Below, in pieces: positions 41,438 to 49,262 of a stretch of 64,000 nt of DNA. Within the stretch, counting starts at the first letter, position 1. Each line of letters opens with the position of its first letter. The notes beneath the pieces are model-generated. The model was not told the origin of the DNA, searched no databases, and saw only the letters and a program-made list of their open reading frames with translations. The stretch comes from Rossellomorea sp036867415 (GTDB taxonomy: Bacteria; Bacillota; Bacilli; Bacillales; Bacillaceae_B), in assembly GCF_036867415.1 (NCBI RefSeq), contig NZ_JBAJHU010000008.1, positions 62,001 through 126,000 of the forward strand, given 5' to 3'. Both the position numbers and the translations under genes were made by a program.

Positions 41438-42091
41438 ATGTGTGGAAGATTTTCGCTGACGACTCCCCTTGAAGAATTGATTAAACAATTTTTAATAGAT
41501 GATTACATCGATGACGTAACTCCGAGATACAATATTGCACCATCTCAGAGAGTATTATCTTTAATTTCTCATAAGGGTTCACGCAAGGCGGGTGAAACAT
41601 TGTGGGGGCTAGTTCCGGGGTGGGCGGATAAGAGTAAGTGGAAGCCACTTATCAACGCACGAAGTGAAACACTTCTGGAAAAGCCAAGCTTTCGCTCTCT
41701 GGTTCATAAGAAGAGAATGGTCATCTTTACAGATGGATTTTACGAATGGAAGCAGGAGGGCGAAGGGAAAGTTCCCGTCCGCTTCCAGCTCCGAAATGAA
41801 AAACCATTTGTATTCGCAGGACTTTGGGATAGAAGCAGTGATGGAAAGGTAACATCCACGATTCTGACAACGAAAGCAAATAACCTCGTACAACCTGTAC
41901 ATAATAGAATGCCTGTCATGCTGAAAGATGATGAAGAGATAGAAAAATGGCTCAACACTGACGAATATTCCTTTGAAGAAGCGTCCAGCATACTGAAATC
42001 ATTTCCTGAGGAAGAAATGAAAAGTTACAATGTATCCAAACTGGTGAATTCTCCTAAAAATGACAATGAGGAATGTATCAACCCTGCTTGA
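41438..42091 (+). CDS. SRAP/HMCES-type abasic-site protein (YoqW family)
   Basis: 217 residues with the invariant N-terminal MCGRFS. Cys2, exposed after removal of Met1, crosslinks to abasic sites in single-stranded DNA. Other SRAP residues are readable: PRYNIAPSQ, WGLVPGWA, INARSETL, DGFYEWK and HNRMPVML. The protein protects replication from abasic lesions. AGAGGTG precedes the ATG. Confidence 0.92.
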   Translation: MCGRFSLTTPLEELIKQFLIDDYIDDVTPRYNIAPSQRVLSLISHKGSRKAGETLWGLVPGWADKSKWKPLINARSETLLEKPSFRSLVHKKRMVIFTDGFYEWKQEGEGKVPVRFQLRNEKPFVFAGLWDRSSDGKVTSTILTTKANNLVQPVHNRMPVMLKDDEEIEKWLNTDEYSFEEASSILKSFPEEEMKSYNVSKLVNSPKNDNEECINPA

Positions 42092-42293
42092 ATATGAATT
42101 ATATGAGGCATGCTAATCGGGTATCTTAGAATATCTGGTATTGCACATGACTGAAAATCGGAGTGGTATGCAGAGGGATTCAACAACACGATTCCCCGTA
42201 CATAGAAAAAATAATATTTTTGCAGGATTAGACATATTATGCACGTGATATGCGGTATAATGAGATAAACGGGTATAAAAGAGGATTGATACT

Positions 42294-42545
42294 TTGCTGA
42301 CAAAAACCATTGAGTTCAAATCAAAGTATGGAAGGAAAGTCAAAATCTTAGAAGTCCCTGTACTAAAGGAAGACAGCCCGCTCTATTTTAGCGTCAATCT
42401 TAAACTGAATGTGTTCATTTCAAAAATCCTGGAAGAACAAACCCGCAAAACGGCATACAGTTTCAGAGACTACTTAAAACGCACGATGAAATGGTCAGAT
42501 TACGAGCAAATTTATCACTGTGAAGAATTGAGAAATAATGCATGA
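42294..42545 (+). CDS. ypmP: YpmP-like DUF2535 protein
   Basis: 83 residues from TTG, AGAGGA upstream: MLTKTIEFKSKYGRKVKILE, VPVLKEDSPLYFSVNLKLNV and a basic tail SFRDYLKRTMKWSDYEQIY. The pattern matches my recollection of the YpmP/DUF2535 family; B. subtilis ypmP lies near ypmR and ypmS, as here. Function unknown. A very stable terminator follows. Confidence 0.65.
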   Translation: MLTKTIEFKSKYGRKVKILEVPVLKEDSPLYFSVNLKLNVFISKILEEQTRKTAYSFRDYLKRTMKWSDYEQIYHCEELRNNA

Positions 42546-42557
42546 TCCAATCCACCT

Positions 42558-42606
42558 GGTCAGAGTCCAAAGTTCATCCGAAACTTTGGACTCTGACCTT
42601 TTTCTT
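42558..42606 (+). terminator. rho-independent terminator with 17-bp stem
   Basis: GGTCAGAGTCCAAAGTT (42558-42574) pairs perfectly with AACTTTGGACTCTGACC (42582-42598), followed by TTTTTCTTTT. Confidence 0.9.
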
Positions 42607-42644
42607 TTGTACGTGTGGATGACGGCATCAATTAATGATATCTA

Positions 42645-42673
42645 TTTAAATCCTGTCTCTTTAACGTTATAAT
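42645..42673 (+). promoter_or_regulatory. possible SigA promoter of the second degV gene
   Basis: TTTAAA (42645-42650), 17 bp, TATAAT (42668-42673). The -10 is perfect and the -35 weak. Confidence 0.5.
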
Positions 42674-42704
42674 ACAATGGATATGGTAGAAGGATGTGGC
42701 GAAT

Positions 42705-43547
42705 TTGACCAAAATAAAAATAGTAACAGATTCAACAGTAGATCTGACAGAAAAAGAAATAAATGACTTGGAAATTCATATTGTTCCCCTTTCGATTACG
42801 ATCGATGGAGAAACATATTTAGATAGGATTGATTTGACCCCTTCAAGTTTCTTGGAGAAAATGAGAACTTCAGAAGAATTACCTAAAAGTTCACAGCCGC
42901 CTGCAGGTGCCTTTCTCGAGATGTTCGATGAATTGGGGAAAGATGGTTCCGAAGTACTTTCGATTCATATGACAGGCAATATGAGCGGGACAGTACGTTC
43001 GGCAGAATCAGCAGCGGAAATGTCCTCATCATCGGTAACGGTGGTTGATTCAAGGTTCATTTCCAGGGGACTGGCTTTCCAGGTGATTGAAGCTGCAAAG
43101 CTTAGTAAAGAGGGTAAATCCCTTCAAGAGATCCTCCATTCCATTGAAAACATCCGCAACAATACGAATTTGTTCGTAGTCGTCGATACGCTGGAAAACC
43201 TTGTGAAAGGGGGAAGGATTGGAAAAGGAAGGGCAATGATCGGATCCCTTCTCAATATCAAGCCGATTGCTTCTTTAGCAGGAGGAGAGTATACTCCTGT
43301 GGCAAAAGTACGGAGCCATTCACAGGTTGTAAAATACTTATCATCTCAATTCGTTGAAGATGTCAAGGGCAAAACGATTCGCGGAGTAGGGCTTGTTCAT
43401 GTAGACGGCCTGAAACTGGCACAGAGTCTCAAGAATAAAATTAAAGAAAAAACAGGATTCGACGATTACGAGATCGCCGATACAACACCTATCATCAGCA
43501 CCCATACAGGCATTGGGGCGATCGGATTCATGTATTATACAGAATAA
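42705..43547 (+). CDS. DegV family fatty-acid-binding protein (second copy)
   Basis: 280 residues with KIKIVTDSTVDLTEKEI, SSQPPAGAFLEMF, MTGNMSGTVRSAESA, VVDTLENLVKGGRIGKG and STHTGIGAIGFMYY, the DegV/FakB pattern. It differs substantially from the copy at 31067, so the two may prefer different fatty acids (inference). Start: TTG 42705 or GTG 42696, near AAGGATGTGG. A terminator follows. Confidence 0.88.
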   Translation: MTKIKIVTDSTVDLTEKEINDLEIHIVPLSITIDGETYLDRIDLTPSSFLEKMRTSEELPKSSQPPAGAFLEMFDELGKDGSEVLSIHMTGNMSGTVRSAESAAEMSSSSVTVVDSRFISRGLAFQVIEAAKLSKEGKSLQEILHSIENIRNNTNLFVVVDTLENLVKGGRIGKGRAMIGSLLNIKPIASLAGGEYTPVAKVRSHSQVVKYLSSQFVEDVKGKTIRGVGLVHVDGLKLAQSLKNKIKEKTGFDDYEIADTTPIISTHTGIGAIGFMYYTE

Positions 43548-43555
43548 AGTAGTTG

Positions 43556-43587
43556 AACGGCGGGGGCTTGCCCTTCGCCGTTTTTGA
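43556..43587 (+). terminator. rho-independent terminator of the second degV gene
   Basis: AACGGCG (43556-43562) pairs with CGCCGTT (43576-43582) around a G-rich loop, followed by TTTGAAC. Confidence 0.75.
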
Positions 43588-43746
43588 ACTTTTGGATAAT
43601 AGATGGGTCTGTGTCCATATTTATGATTCAATTTTTCATTTATTTACATATACTATAGTGTATAAGTGTCAGCTGTCCGGTCAGTTTTGAAATTGTTGCA
43701 GAAGTGGCTGGAGTTTACAATTTGTTTATGGATTATTAACATAGGT

Positions 43747-43773
43747 TTTACGGATATCCAGTAGTGATATAAT
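43747..43773 (+). promoter_or_regulatory. possible promoter of ypmR
   Basis: TTTACG (43747-43752), 15 bp, TATAAT (43768-43773). The spacing is short, so this is tentative. Confidence 0.4.
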
Positions 43774-43802
43774 AAGATTATATAGTAAGCGGGGTGAAGC
43801 GG

Positions 43803-44597
43803 ATGAAAAGAATAACATTCTCCATGCTTGCTTTTGTTCTTCTCTTATCTGGCTGTTCAATGGAAGAGGCTGCGGAACATGTAACAAGGGAAGTATCCTT
43901 GTGGGATAAAGAAAACCCAAACGAAAACTTCATACCAAAAAACTTGAAAATCGTTTCAATCGGTGATTCTCTTACTCAAGGTGTAGGGGACAGTACGAAA
44001 AATGGGGGATACGTTCCTTATTTGGAGCATCAGCTCGAAGCCTTGGATGGTATAAATAATGCTCAATTCCATAATTATGGTGTCAGGGGTAATCGTACTG
44101 ATCAGCTTTTTGAACGGCTGAAAGAAGACAAAGTGAAAAAGTCGATTGAAGAAGCTGATATGGTCATGATCACGATTGGCGGAAACGATGTAATGAAGAT
44201 CTTCAGGGAAAATTTATCTCATTTAAGCCTGGAAGTATTCCAAGAAGAAAAACGATTGTATCAAAATAGGCTGAATGACATAATGAAAACGATCAAAAGC
44301 TACAATCCCGATGCAGGTATTGTTCTTGTAGGACTATATAATCCTTTCAACACCTGGTTTTCCGATATCGATGAAGTGAATCAAATCATCCGTAATTGGA
44401 ACAGTGCCAGTGAGCAGGTGTTGAGCAGCTATGACAAAACACTGTTTATAAAGATTGATGATTTATTCATCGACAGTGGAGATACCCTGTTATACGAAGA
44501 TTATTTCCACCCAAACGATGAAGGATATAAATTAATCGCAGAACGGATGTTTACGAGCCTTTCACAAGGGGAAACAATTGCAAGACTGACCAATTAA
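43803..44597 (+). CDS. ypmR: YpmR, lipoprotein SGNH/GDSL hydrolase
   Basis: 264 residues. Lipobox LLLSGC after a short signal peptide marks a lipoprotein. SGNH hydrolase blocks: GDSLTQGVGDS (nucleophilic Ser near residue 57), YGVRGN, ITIGGNDVM and the C-terminal DYFHPNDEG (Asp-His). It is predicted to be an extracytoplasmic esterase or lipase. The next gene, ypmS, is 30 bp away and is its usual partner. Confidence 0.9.
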   Translation: MKRITFSMLAFVLLLSGCSMEEAAEHVTREVSLWDKENPNENFIPKNLKIVSIGDSLTQGVGDSTKNGGYVPYLEHQLEALDGINNAQFHNYGVRGNRTDQLFERLKEDKVKKSIEEADMVMITIGGNDVMKIFRENLSHLSLEVFQEEKRLYQNRLNDIMKTIKSYNPDAGIVLVGLYNPFNTWFSDIDEVNQIIRNWNSASEQVLSSYDKTLFIKIDDLFIDSGDTLLYEDYFHPNDEGYKLIAERMFTSLSQGETIARLTN

Positions 44598-44627
44598 TCA
44601 TAGTTAGTTAGAAGAGGAGAAGCCAGC

Positions 44628-45215
44628 ATGAAGAACAAATGGAAGGCAGCTTTCTTTGCCTTGTCAGGCGCATTGGCTGCAGGTGCAGTAATTATCCTTA
44701 TGATGGTGTTTGCTCCTATTAAGGATGATGAGTTACCGGATAATAAAGCAAATAACAATGGAGAAGTCGGATTTGATGTGCGCTCGAATAAACATGACCT
44801 CAATCTCATCATTGAGCACTATATTGAAGAAGAAGGACTTAAAGGTCCGGTGGATTATGACGTACAGTTAAAGGATGATGTGGAATTACACGGGTCAGTC
44901 CCGGTATTCACTTCCAACATCGACTTTGATCTGAAATTCGAACCTCAGGCGTTAAAAAACGGGGATATCCTTCTAAAGCAGAAATCGATCTCAGTCGGGT
45001 CCCTGAACTTGCCTGTTTCTTATGTATTGAAAGTCATCAGGGATTCTTATAACTTCCCTGAATGGGTAAAAATCCAGCCGAATGATGAATTGATCTATGT
45101 GTCACTGCAGGATATGGAACTGAAGAGTGATATTAAAGTCAGGGCAAAGGAATTCGATTTAGAAAAAGATAATATCATGTTCCGGCTATTGGTGCCTGTG
45201 GATCAAGCTCAATAA
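44628..45215 (+). CDS. ypmS: YpmS, DUF2140 membrane-anchored protein
   Basis: 195 residues: one N-terminal membrane helix (KWKAAFFALSGALAAGAVII) and a mostly beta extracellular domain (DYDVQLKDDVELHGSVPVF, NFPEWVKIQPNDELIYVSL). This is the DUF2140 family of Bacillus YpmS. Function unknown; association with ypmR suggests an envelope role. A 425-bp repeat starts 8 bp after the stop. Confidence 0.9.
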   Translation: MKNKWKAAFFALSGALAAGAVIILMMVFAPIKDDELPDNKANNNGEVGFDVRSNKHDLNLIIEHYIEEEGLKGPVDYDVQLKDDVELHGSVPVFTSNIDFDLKFEPQALKNGDILLKQKSISVGSLNLPVSYVLKVIRDSYNFPEWVKIQPNDELIYVSLQDMELKSDIKVRAKEFDLEKDNIMFRLLVPVDQAQ

Positions 45216-45223
45216 GCCAAGGG

Positions 45224-45648
45224 AAGAGGCTGGGACAAAAGTGTTTTGGTCTGAATAAAACCCGAACTAATTTGAACTCTAAGTTCAAGTAAGTTCGGCT
45301 TTTTTTTAGCTTTGTTCAAATGTCCATTTTGCATACAGCTTGTTCGAGCGGTTGATTGGAGTGCAAGACGAAGACTCCTATCAGAAAAGCGGAAGGGCTT
45401 TGCTCAGAGGCGTGTGGCATAAGGCGAATCGGCCACGAAGGCGTTCTTTGCCTTCTTGGTCGGTTTGACTTATGTCATGTGCCTCTAAGCCCTGCAGCTG
45501 GACAATTACTCCTCGAATTTAAAGGAGGCTCACGGGCTACCCGCGGAAAGCGAAGTCTTGCACGGAAATCATTAGCGATATTCAGTGGTCATCACTGATA
45601 ATGTTCGCCTTTAGGCAGTTATTTTTTTGTTTTGTCCCAGCCTCTTTT
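45224..45648. repeat. 425-bp dispersed repeat, copy 2
   Basis: Same element as 10245-10669, in the same orientation. The ends are near-perfect inverted repeats: AAGAGGCTGGGACAAAA at the left and TTTTGTCCCAGCCTCTTTT at the right, 17 bp fully complementary. The left arm contains CCGAACTAATTTGAACT / AGTTCAAGTAAGTTCGG followed by TTTTTTTT, a good terminator for ypmS. The 239-bp core (about 45340-45578) is identical to copy 1. Between the two copies the arms differ by about 10-15%. Confidence 0.9.
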
Positions 45649-45651
45649 CAA

Positions 45652-46395
45652 TTATCCTTTTAATAGCATGACCTCAAGTTCAGGTGAACCCCCGGCCAAT
45701 CCAACAGCCACAAGGGTATAGGGTTGATTGGCGTTCAGTTTCACATTCGGGATCTCCAGGATTTTATCTTTCGTTCCTGCTTTCCTGGCTTCCAGGTTAA
45801 CGGTCATTGGCGTGAGGATTAAATAGTCGGAAGCCTTTTTGAAAGAAACATCTGAAAAGACGGTGTCTCCCCCTTTTACCCCGATGTCAACTGCAGGTGC
45901 ATCAGGTGAAAGATGGATGAACTTTAACTTCGTTTCGCCGCCAGGAATAGAAGGGTCATCGATGTATGGCAGCAGCTGCAGTTTATTTGAAGTGCCTGCT
46001 GCAGCAAAAGTATAAACTTTTCCGGGTTCCAGTTTCACTTTTTTGCTGATCAGCGTAGAGACTCCTGTTCCTGCAGGATAAATATCTATGTGATACTTCC
46101 CTGCCGGAAGTGTCAGGTAATCACTGATATCCTTAAAGGCGACATCTCTTAATACACGATTTGCATTCACATAAATATCCACACTTGGTGCATCTGGTAC
46201 GGCATGAAGGAGTCTGACATATGATGGCTGGCTTGAAAGGTTCATTTCCCTCTCTTGTGCCTTCAAGGCGAAATTCATGTACTTCAAATGTTTTTGATAA
46301 TAATGGACATGCATGGAAGGGTTACTGTATTTATAATAACCGGCCAATAAATCGTATAAAGCTGCTTTATTTAGAAAATCCTGTTGTTTGCTCAT
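45652..46395 (-). CDS. two-domain DUF4397 protein
   Basis: 247 residues, start ATG at 46395 with AAAAGGGGAG upstream. Residues ~65-155 and ~160-247 are two beta-sandwich DUF4397 repeats: VRLLHAVPDAPSVDIYVN with VFKDISDYLTLPAGKY-type continuation, and LKFIHLSPDAPAVDIGVKGG. DUF4397 proteins are usually secreted or surface-attached, but this one shows no obvious signal peptide; the N-terminal 60 residues are polar (NKAALYDLLAGYYKYSNPS). Function unknown. It ends 3 bp from the repeat, which would terminate its transcript. Confidence 0.85.
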   Translation of the reverse strand: MSKQQDFLNKAALYDLLAGYYKYSNPSMHVHYYQKHLKYMNFALKAQEREMNLSSQPSYVRLLHAVPDAPSVDIYVNANRVLRDVAFKDISDYLTLPAGKYHIDIYPAGTGVSTLISKKVKLEPGKVYTFAAAGTSNKLQLLPYIDDPSIPGGETKLKFIHLSPDAPAVDIGVKGGDTVFSDVSFKKASDYLILTPMTVNLEARKAGTKDKILEIPNVKLNANQPYTLVAVGLAGGSPELEVMLLKG

Positions 46396-46529
46396 TGTGT
46401 TCTCCCCTTTTAACTTTCTCGCCACAATAGATTATGCACAAGAAGTAAAATGGTGAAAATGCCCATGAATATAAAAGAATACGATGAATTCTTCTGAAAA
46501 TAGAAAAAATTTCTTGTTTTTTTGTTTTG

Positions 46530-46551
46530 GTTAAGAGATAATAGTCTTAAC
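46530..46551. promoter_or_regulatory. inverted repeat over a promoter-like site
   Basis: GTTAAGA (46530-46536) and TCTTAAC (46545-46551) flank GATAATAG. TTGTTT (about 46514) and GATAAT (46536-46541) can serve as -35 and -10 with 16-bp spacing, so the inverted repeat would overlap the -10: a possible operator. Confidence 0.45.
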
Positions 46552-46574
46552 TTAAAGAAAGCGGGTGATGTGAT

Positions 46575-46670
46575 ATGAATAGACTGATGAATTTCAATAA
46601 ACAACTTCTGTATATACCAGTAAAAGTCTCTGCATGTCAACCAACCGCTTTATTCGGAAAATCTTTTTAG
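46575..46670 (+). CDS. 31-residue leader peptide ORF
   Basis: ATG with GCGGGTGATGTGAT upstream. It encodes MNRLMNFNKQLLYIPVKVSA followed by CQPTALFGKSF, then TAG. It is immediately followed by a hairpin terminator and then an RsgA-paralogue gene. The codons for V-S-A-C contain CTCTGCATGTC (46628-46638), which can pair with GGCGTGCAGAG in the terminator. The layout is that of a translation-sensing attenuator; it has not been seen by me in a named family. Confidence 0.55.
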   Translation: MNRLMNFNKQLLYIPVKVSACQPTALFGKSF

Positions 46671-46693
46671 AGGTCTATTAACCCCTAAAGACT

Positions 46694-46731
46694 AAAAACC
46701 GTTGGCGTGCAGAGCGCAAACGGTTTTTTTA
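46694..46731 (+). terminator. intrinsic terminator/attenuator before the RsgA paralogue
   Basis: AAAACCGTTGGCG (46695-46707) pairs with CGCAAACGGTTTT (46715-46727) with one mismatch, followed by TTTATTTT. It stands between the leader ORF and the structural gene; part of its 5' arm and loop can pair with the leader ORF instead. Confidence 0.7.
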
Positions 46732-46750
46732 TTTTAGGGAGGATTACCAT

Positions 46751-47800
46751 TTGAATACACTTAGAACGCAATTGTTTAATAGTAAGCTGGAATCATTTAA
46801 AGAAGTAAACGTAAACGACATGAACGTGCAAAATCTAGGCAGAGTCGTGACTGAACAAAAAGGCGCATACATGGTCATGACCAAAACCGGGGTGAATTTA
46901 TGTAAAATAACGGGGAAAATCCGATTTGAAACGGTTACCCGCGAGGATCTGCCGGCTATTGGTGACTGGGTACTGATAAACGATGAAGGCAGCACCATTG
47001 AGAAAGTGCTTCCGAGAGCAAGTAAATTTTCGAGAAAAAAAGCAGGATTGGAAGCTGATGAGCAGATAATTGCCACGAATATAGATACTGTATTCATTCT
47101 TTCCTCACTGAACGACGAATTGAACATCGGAAGAATTGAACGGTATTTATTACTTTGCTGGGAAAGCGGTGCAAACCCGGTAGTCGTACTGACGAAAGCT
47201 GACATATATAAAAACGCAGCTGAGAAACGAAAAGAAGTGGAAGATAAGTTGTACGGAGTGAAAGTGCTCACCATCAGCTCCATTACGAAAGAAGGGATAG
47301 AAGAACTGAGTCCATATTTTGGAATGGGAAAAACGATTGCATTAGTAGGTTCTTCAGGTGTAGGCAAGTCTACCTTAACGAATCTCCTCCTTGATGATGA
47401 TGTCCAAAAGACGAATGAAATCAGGGATGGTGATGATAAAGGGAAACATACGACGACCCATAGAGAACTGTTCCTTTTGAAAAATGGGACTTCCATTATT
47501 GATACACCGGGAATGAGAGAAATACAAATGTGGCAGGGGCAGGAGGGGTTGTCTACTCAATTCAGTGATATTGAAGAACTGGCACACTCATGCAGATTCA
47601 AGGATTGTTCTCATAATGAAGAACCGGGCTGCAGGGTCAAGGAAACGATTCTCTCTGGTGAGCTTGATCCCAACCGATTTAGTCAGTATCAAAAGCTGCA
47701 AAGGGAAATCGCTTATATGGAAAGAAGAGGGAATAAAAGGCTGGAATCACTGGAACGAAAAAAGTGGAAAAATATCGGAAAGCAAAGAAAGCTGAAGTAA
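46751..47800 (+). CDS. RsgA-paralogue circularly permuted GTPase
   Basis: 349 residues from TTG with GGGAGG 8 bases upstream. It is an OB-fold N-terminal domain (RVVTEQKGAYMVMTKTGVNL) followed by a circularly permuted GTPase with G4 VVVLTKAD, G5, then G1 GSSGVGKST and G3 DTPG, and a C-terminal zinc-binding region (CRFKDCSHNEEPGCRVK, Cys and His). RsgA helps mature the 30S subunit. The main RsgA of Bacillus (YloQ) lies elsewhere, next to ppm/prkC by my recollection, so this is probably a second copy. Regulation may be by the leader ORF and attenuator upstream. Confidence 0.88.
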   Translation: MNTLRTQLFNSKLESFKEVNVNDMNVQNLGRVVTEQKGAYMVMTKTGVNLCKITGKIRFETVTREDLPAIGDWVLINDEGSTIEKVLPRASKFSRKKAGLEADEQIIATNIDTVFILSSLNDELNIGRIERYLLLCWESGANPVVVLTKADIYKNAAEKRKEVEDKLYGVKVLTISSITKEGIEELSPYFGMGKTIALVGSSGVGKSTLTNLLLDDDVQKTNEIRDGDDKGKHTTTHRELFLLKNGTSIIDTPGMREIQMWQGQEGLSTQFSDIEELAHSCRFKDCSHNEEPGCRVKETILSGELDPNRFSQYQKLQREIAYMERRGNKRLESLERKKWKNIGKQRKLK

Positions 47801-47813
47801 TGTAAGAAGGAAG

Positions 47814-47845
47814 ATTGATCCTTTGAAAAGGGGTCAATTTTTTTC
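47814..47845 (+). terminator. rho-independent terminator of the RsgA paralogue
   Basis: ATTGATCC (47814-47821) pairs with GGGTCAAT (47831-47838, one wobble), followed by TTTTTTC. Confidence 0.7.
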
Positions 47846-47849
47846 ATTA

Positions 47850-47972
47850 TGAGCTCCGTCTGCTAGGCCATCGAGGTCATAAGCCAAATGGTCCAAGTAG
47901 GCAAAAAGCGCCTTCCCGGCCCATTTGGCTTATGCTTGTCGGGCCTGACCGAGCCGCCTCCGCTTTTCTTTT
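47850..47972. repeat. REP-like hairpin repeat, tandem copy 1
   Basis: Centre is a long hairpin: CATAAGCCAAATGG pairs with CCATTTGGCTTATG (14 bp), with an inner AGGC...GCCT stem (GTAGGCAAAAAGCGCCTTC). Edges read GAGCTCCGTCTGCTAGGCC and CGAGCCGCCTCCGCTTTTC. The copy begins directly after the terminator of the RsgA paralogue and is followed at once by the second copy. Confidence 0.75.
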
Positions 47973-48097
47973 TGTCCAGCTCCGTCTGCTAGGCCCTCGA
48001 GGTCATAAGCCAAACGGCCCAAGAAGGCAAAAAACGCCTTCCCGGCCCATTTGGCTTATGCTTGTCGGACCTGAGCGAGCCGCCTCCGCTTTTCTTG
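47973..48097. repeat. REP-like hairpin repeat, tandem copy 2
   Basis: Same element as 47850-47972 with ~10 differences (GTCCAGCTCCGTCTGCTAG ... CATAAGCCAAACGG ... GGCTTATG ... CCGCTTTTC). The outer stem is kept, with one base pair lost to a mismatch. It ends ~90 bp before msrA. No gene or promoter of known type is visible between 48098 and 48190. Confidence 0.75.
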
Positions 48098-48190
48098 ATT
48101 TATTCTGTATTCTTTTTATTTTTTCACTTAATGAGTTAAAATCTTCAACATAGGGAAAAGTCAATATATCACTAAGAAAGGTTGATTAAT

Positions 48191-48739
48191 ATGCCGAATG
48201 ATAAAAAAGTTCAAAAAGCTACATTTGCCGGAGGTTGTTTTTGGTGTATGGTCAAGCCTTTCGATGAACAGCCAGGCATCGAAAGTGTCACTTCCGGTTA
48301 CACAGGCGGTACGATTCCGAACCCGACATACAAGGAAGTATGTTCTGAAAAGACAGGACATTTCGAAGCTGTTCAGATTGTATTTGATCCCCGGGAATTC
48401 TCATATGACAGGTTATTGCAAGTCTATTGGCAGCAGATTGATCCAACAGATCCCGGGGGCCAGTTTTTTGACAGGGGCCATTCTTATAAGACAGCTATTT
48501 TCTACCATAACGAAGAGCAGCGAATTCTGGCAGAGAAATCAAAGATTGAACTTGAAAAATCAGGAAAATTCAGCAGACCGATCGTTACATCCATACTGCC
48601 GGCTAAAGAATTTTATCAGGCCGAGGATTATCATCAGGATTATTATAAAAAGAATCCCGCACATTATCAGCGCTATAGCCATGGCTCTGGCCGTGCATCA
48701 TTTATAGAGGGGAACTGGGGGAATAAAGATGAAAAATAA
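48191..48739 (+). CDS. msrA: peptide methionine-S-sulfoxide reductase MsrA
   Basis: 182 residues from the ATG at 48191. Active-site motif AGGCFWCM (nucleophilic Cys16), with VTSGYTGG and HFEAVQIVFDP as substrate-binding segments. It reduces the S-epimer of methionine sulfoxide in proteins. GAAAGGTTG precedes the ATG. msrB overlaps its 3' end by 11 bp, so the two enzymes are coupled. Confidence 0.95.
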   Translation: MPNDKKVQKATFAGGCFWCMVKPFDEQPGIESVTSGYTGGTIPNPTYKEVCSEKTGHFEAVQIVFDPREFSYDRLLQVYWQQIDPTDPGGQFFDRGHSYKTAIFYHNEEQRILAEKSKIELEKSGKFSRPIVTSILPAKEFYQAEDYHQDYYKKNPAHYQRYSHGSGRASFIEGNWGNKDEK

Positions 48740-49154
48740 AAATGAGTTGAAGAAAAAGCTGACACCCATCCAGTACGAAGTGACGCAGAATAATGGTACG
48801 GAACCTGCATTTAATAATGAATATTGGAATCAATTTAATGATGGTATTTATGTTGATATTGTTTCAGGTGAACCCCTTTTCAGTTCTAGAGATAAGTATG
48901 ATGCGGGGTGCGGCTGGCCTAGCTTTACAAAGCCTATTGACGAAGAAGAATTAAAAGAAAAGGATGATCGAAGCCATTTCATGGTCAGGACCGAAGTAAG
49001 AAGTAAGGAGAGCGATTCCCATTTGGGTCATGTATTTGATGACGGCCCGGGTCCGACCAAACAGCGTTATTGCATAAACTCGGCTGCACTGCGGTTTATT
49101 CCTTATGAAAAGCTGGATGAAGAAGGGTATGGGAAATACAAAAAATTATTTTGA
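48729..49154 (+). CDS. msrB: peptide methionine-R-sulfoxide reductase MsrB
   Basis: 141 residues. The catalytic Cys is in RYCINSAALRF near the C-terminus, and GAGCGWPSF and HLGHVFDDGP mark the active site. The CxxC zinc motifs of many MsrB enzymes are absent, so it is the zinc-free form. It reduces the R-epimer and completes repair with MsrA. Confidence 0.95.
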   Translation: MKNKNELKKKLTPIQYEVTQNNGTEPAFNNEYWNQFNDGIYVDIVSGEPLFSSRDKYDAGCGWPSFTKPIDEEELKEKDDRSHFMVRTEVRSKESDSHLGHVFDDGPGPTKQRYCINSAALRFIPYEKLDEEGYGKYKKLF

Positions 49155-49167
49155 TATAGTTTAAATG

Positions 49168-49197
49168 TTGTGATAACTTTCACATATGTGCTACAAT
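49168..49197 (+). promoter_or_regulatory. possible promoter of ypqE
   Basis: TTGTGA (49168-49173), 18 bp, TACAAT (49192-49197). Confidence 0.5.
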
Positions 49198-49262
49198 GAG
49201 ATCTGCATGTTTATTCATTTATACATATGTGTATATATTTTATATAGGAAGGTGAAGAACTT

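Noticed and set aside
46744..47496. 250-codon minus-strand ORF antisense to the RsgA paralogue
   Set aside because: It is the mirror of a well-recognised gene and has no ribosome-binding site or family pattern; long antisense frames are common in such coding regions.
48198..48707. 169-codon second frame over msrA
   Set aside because: Overlaps msrA completely in another frame; no family pattern.
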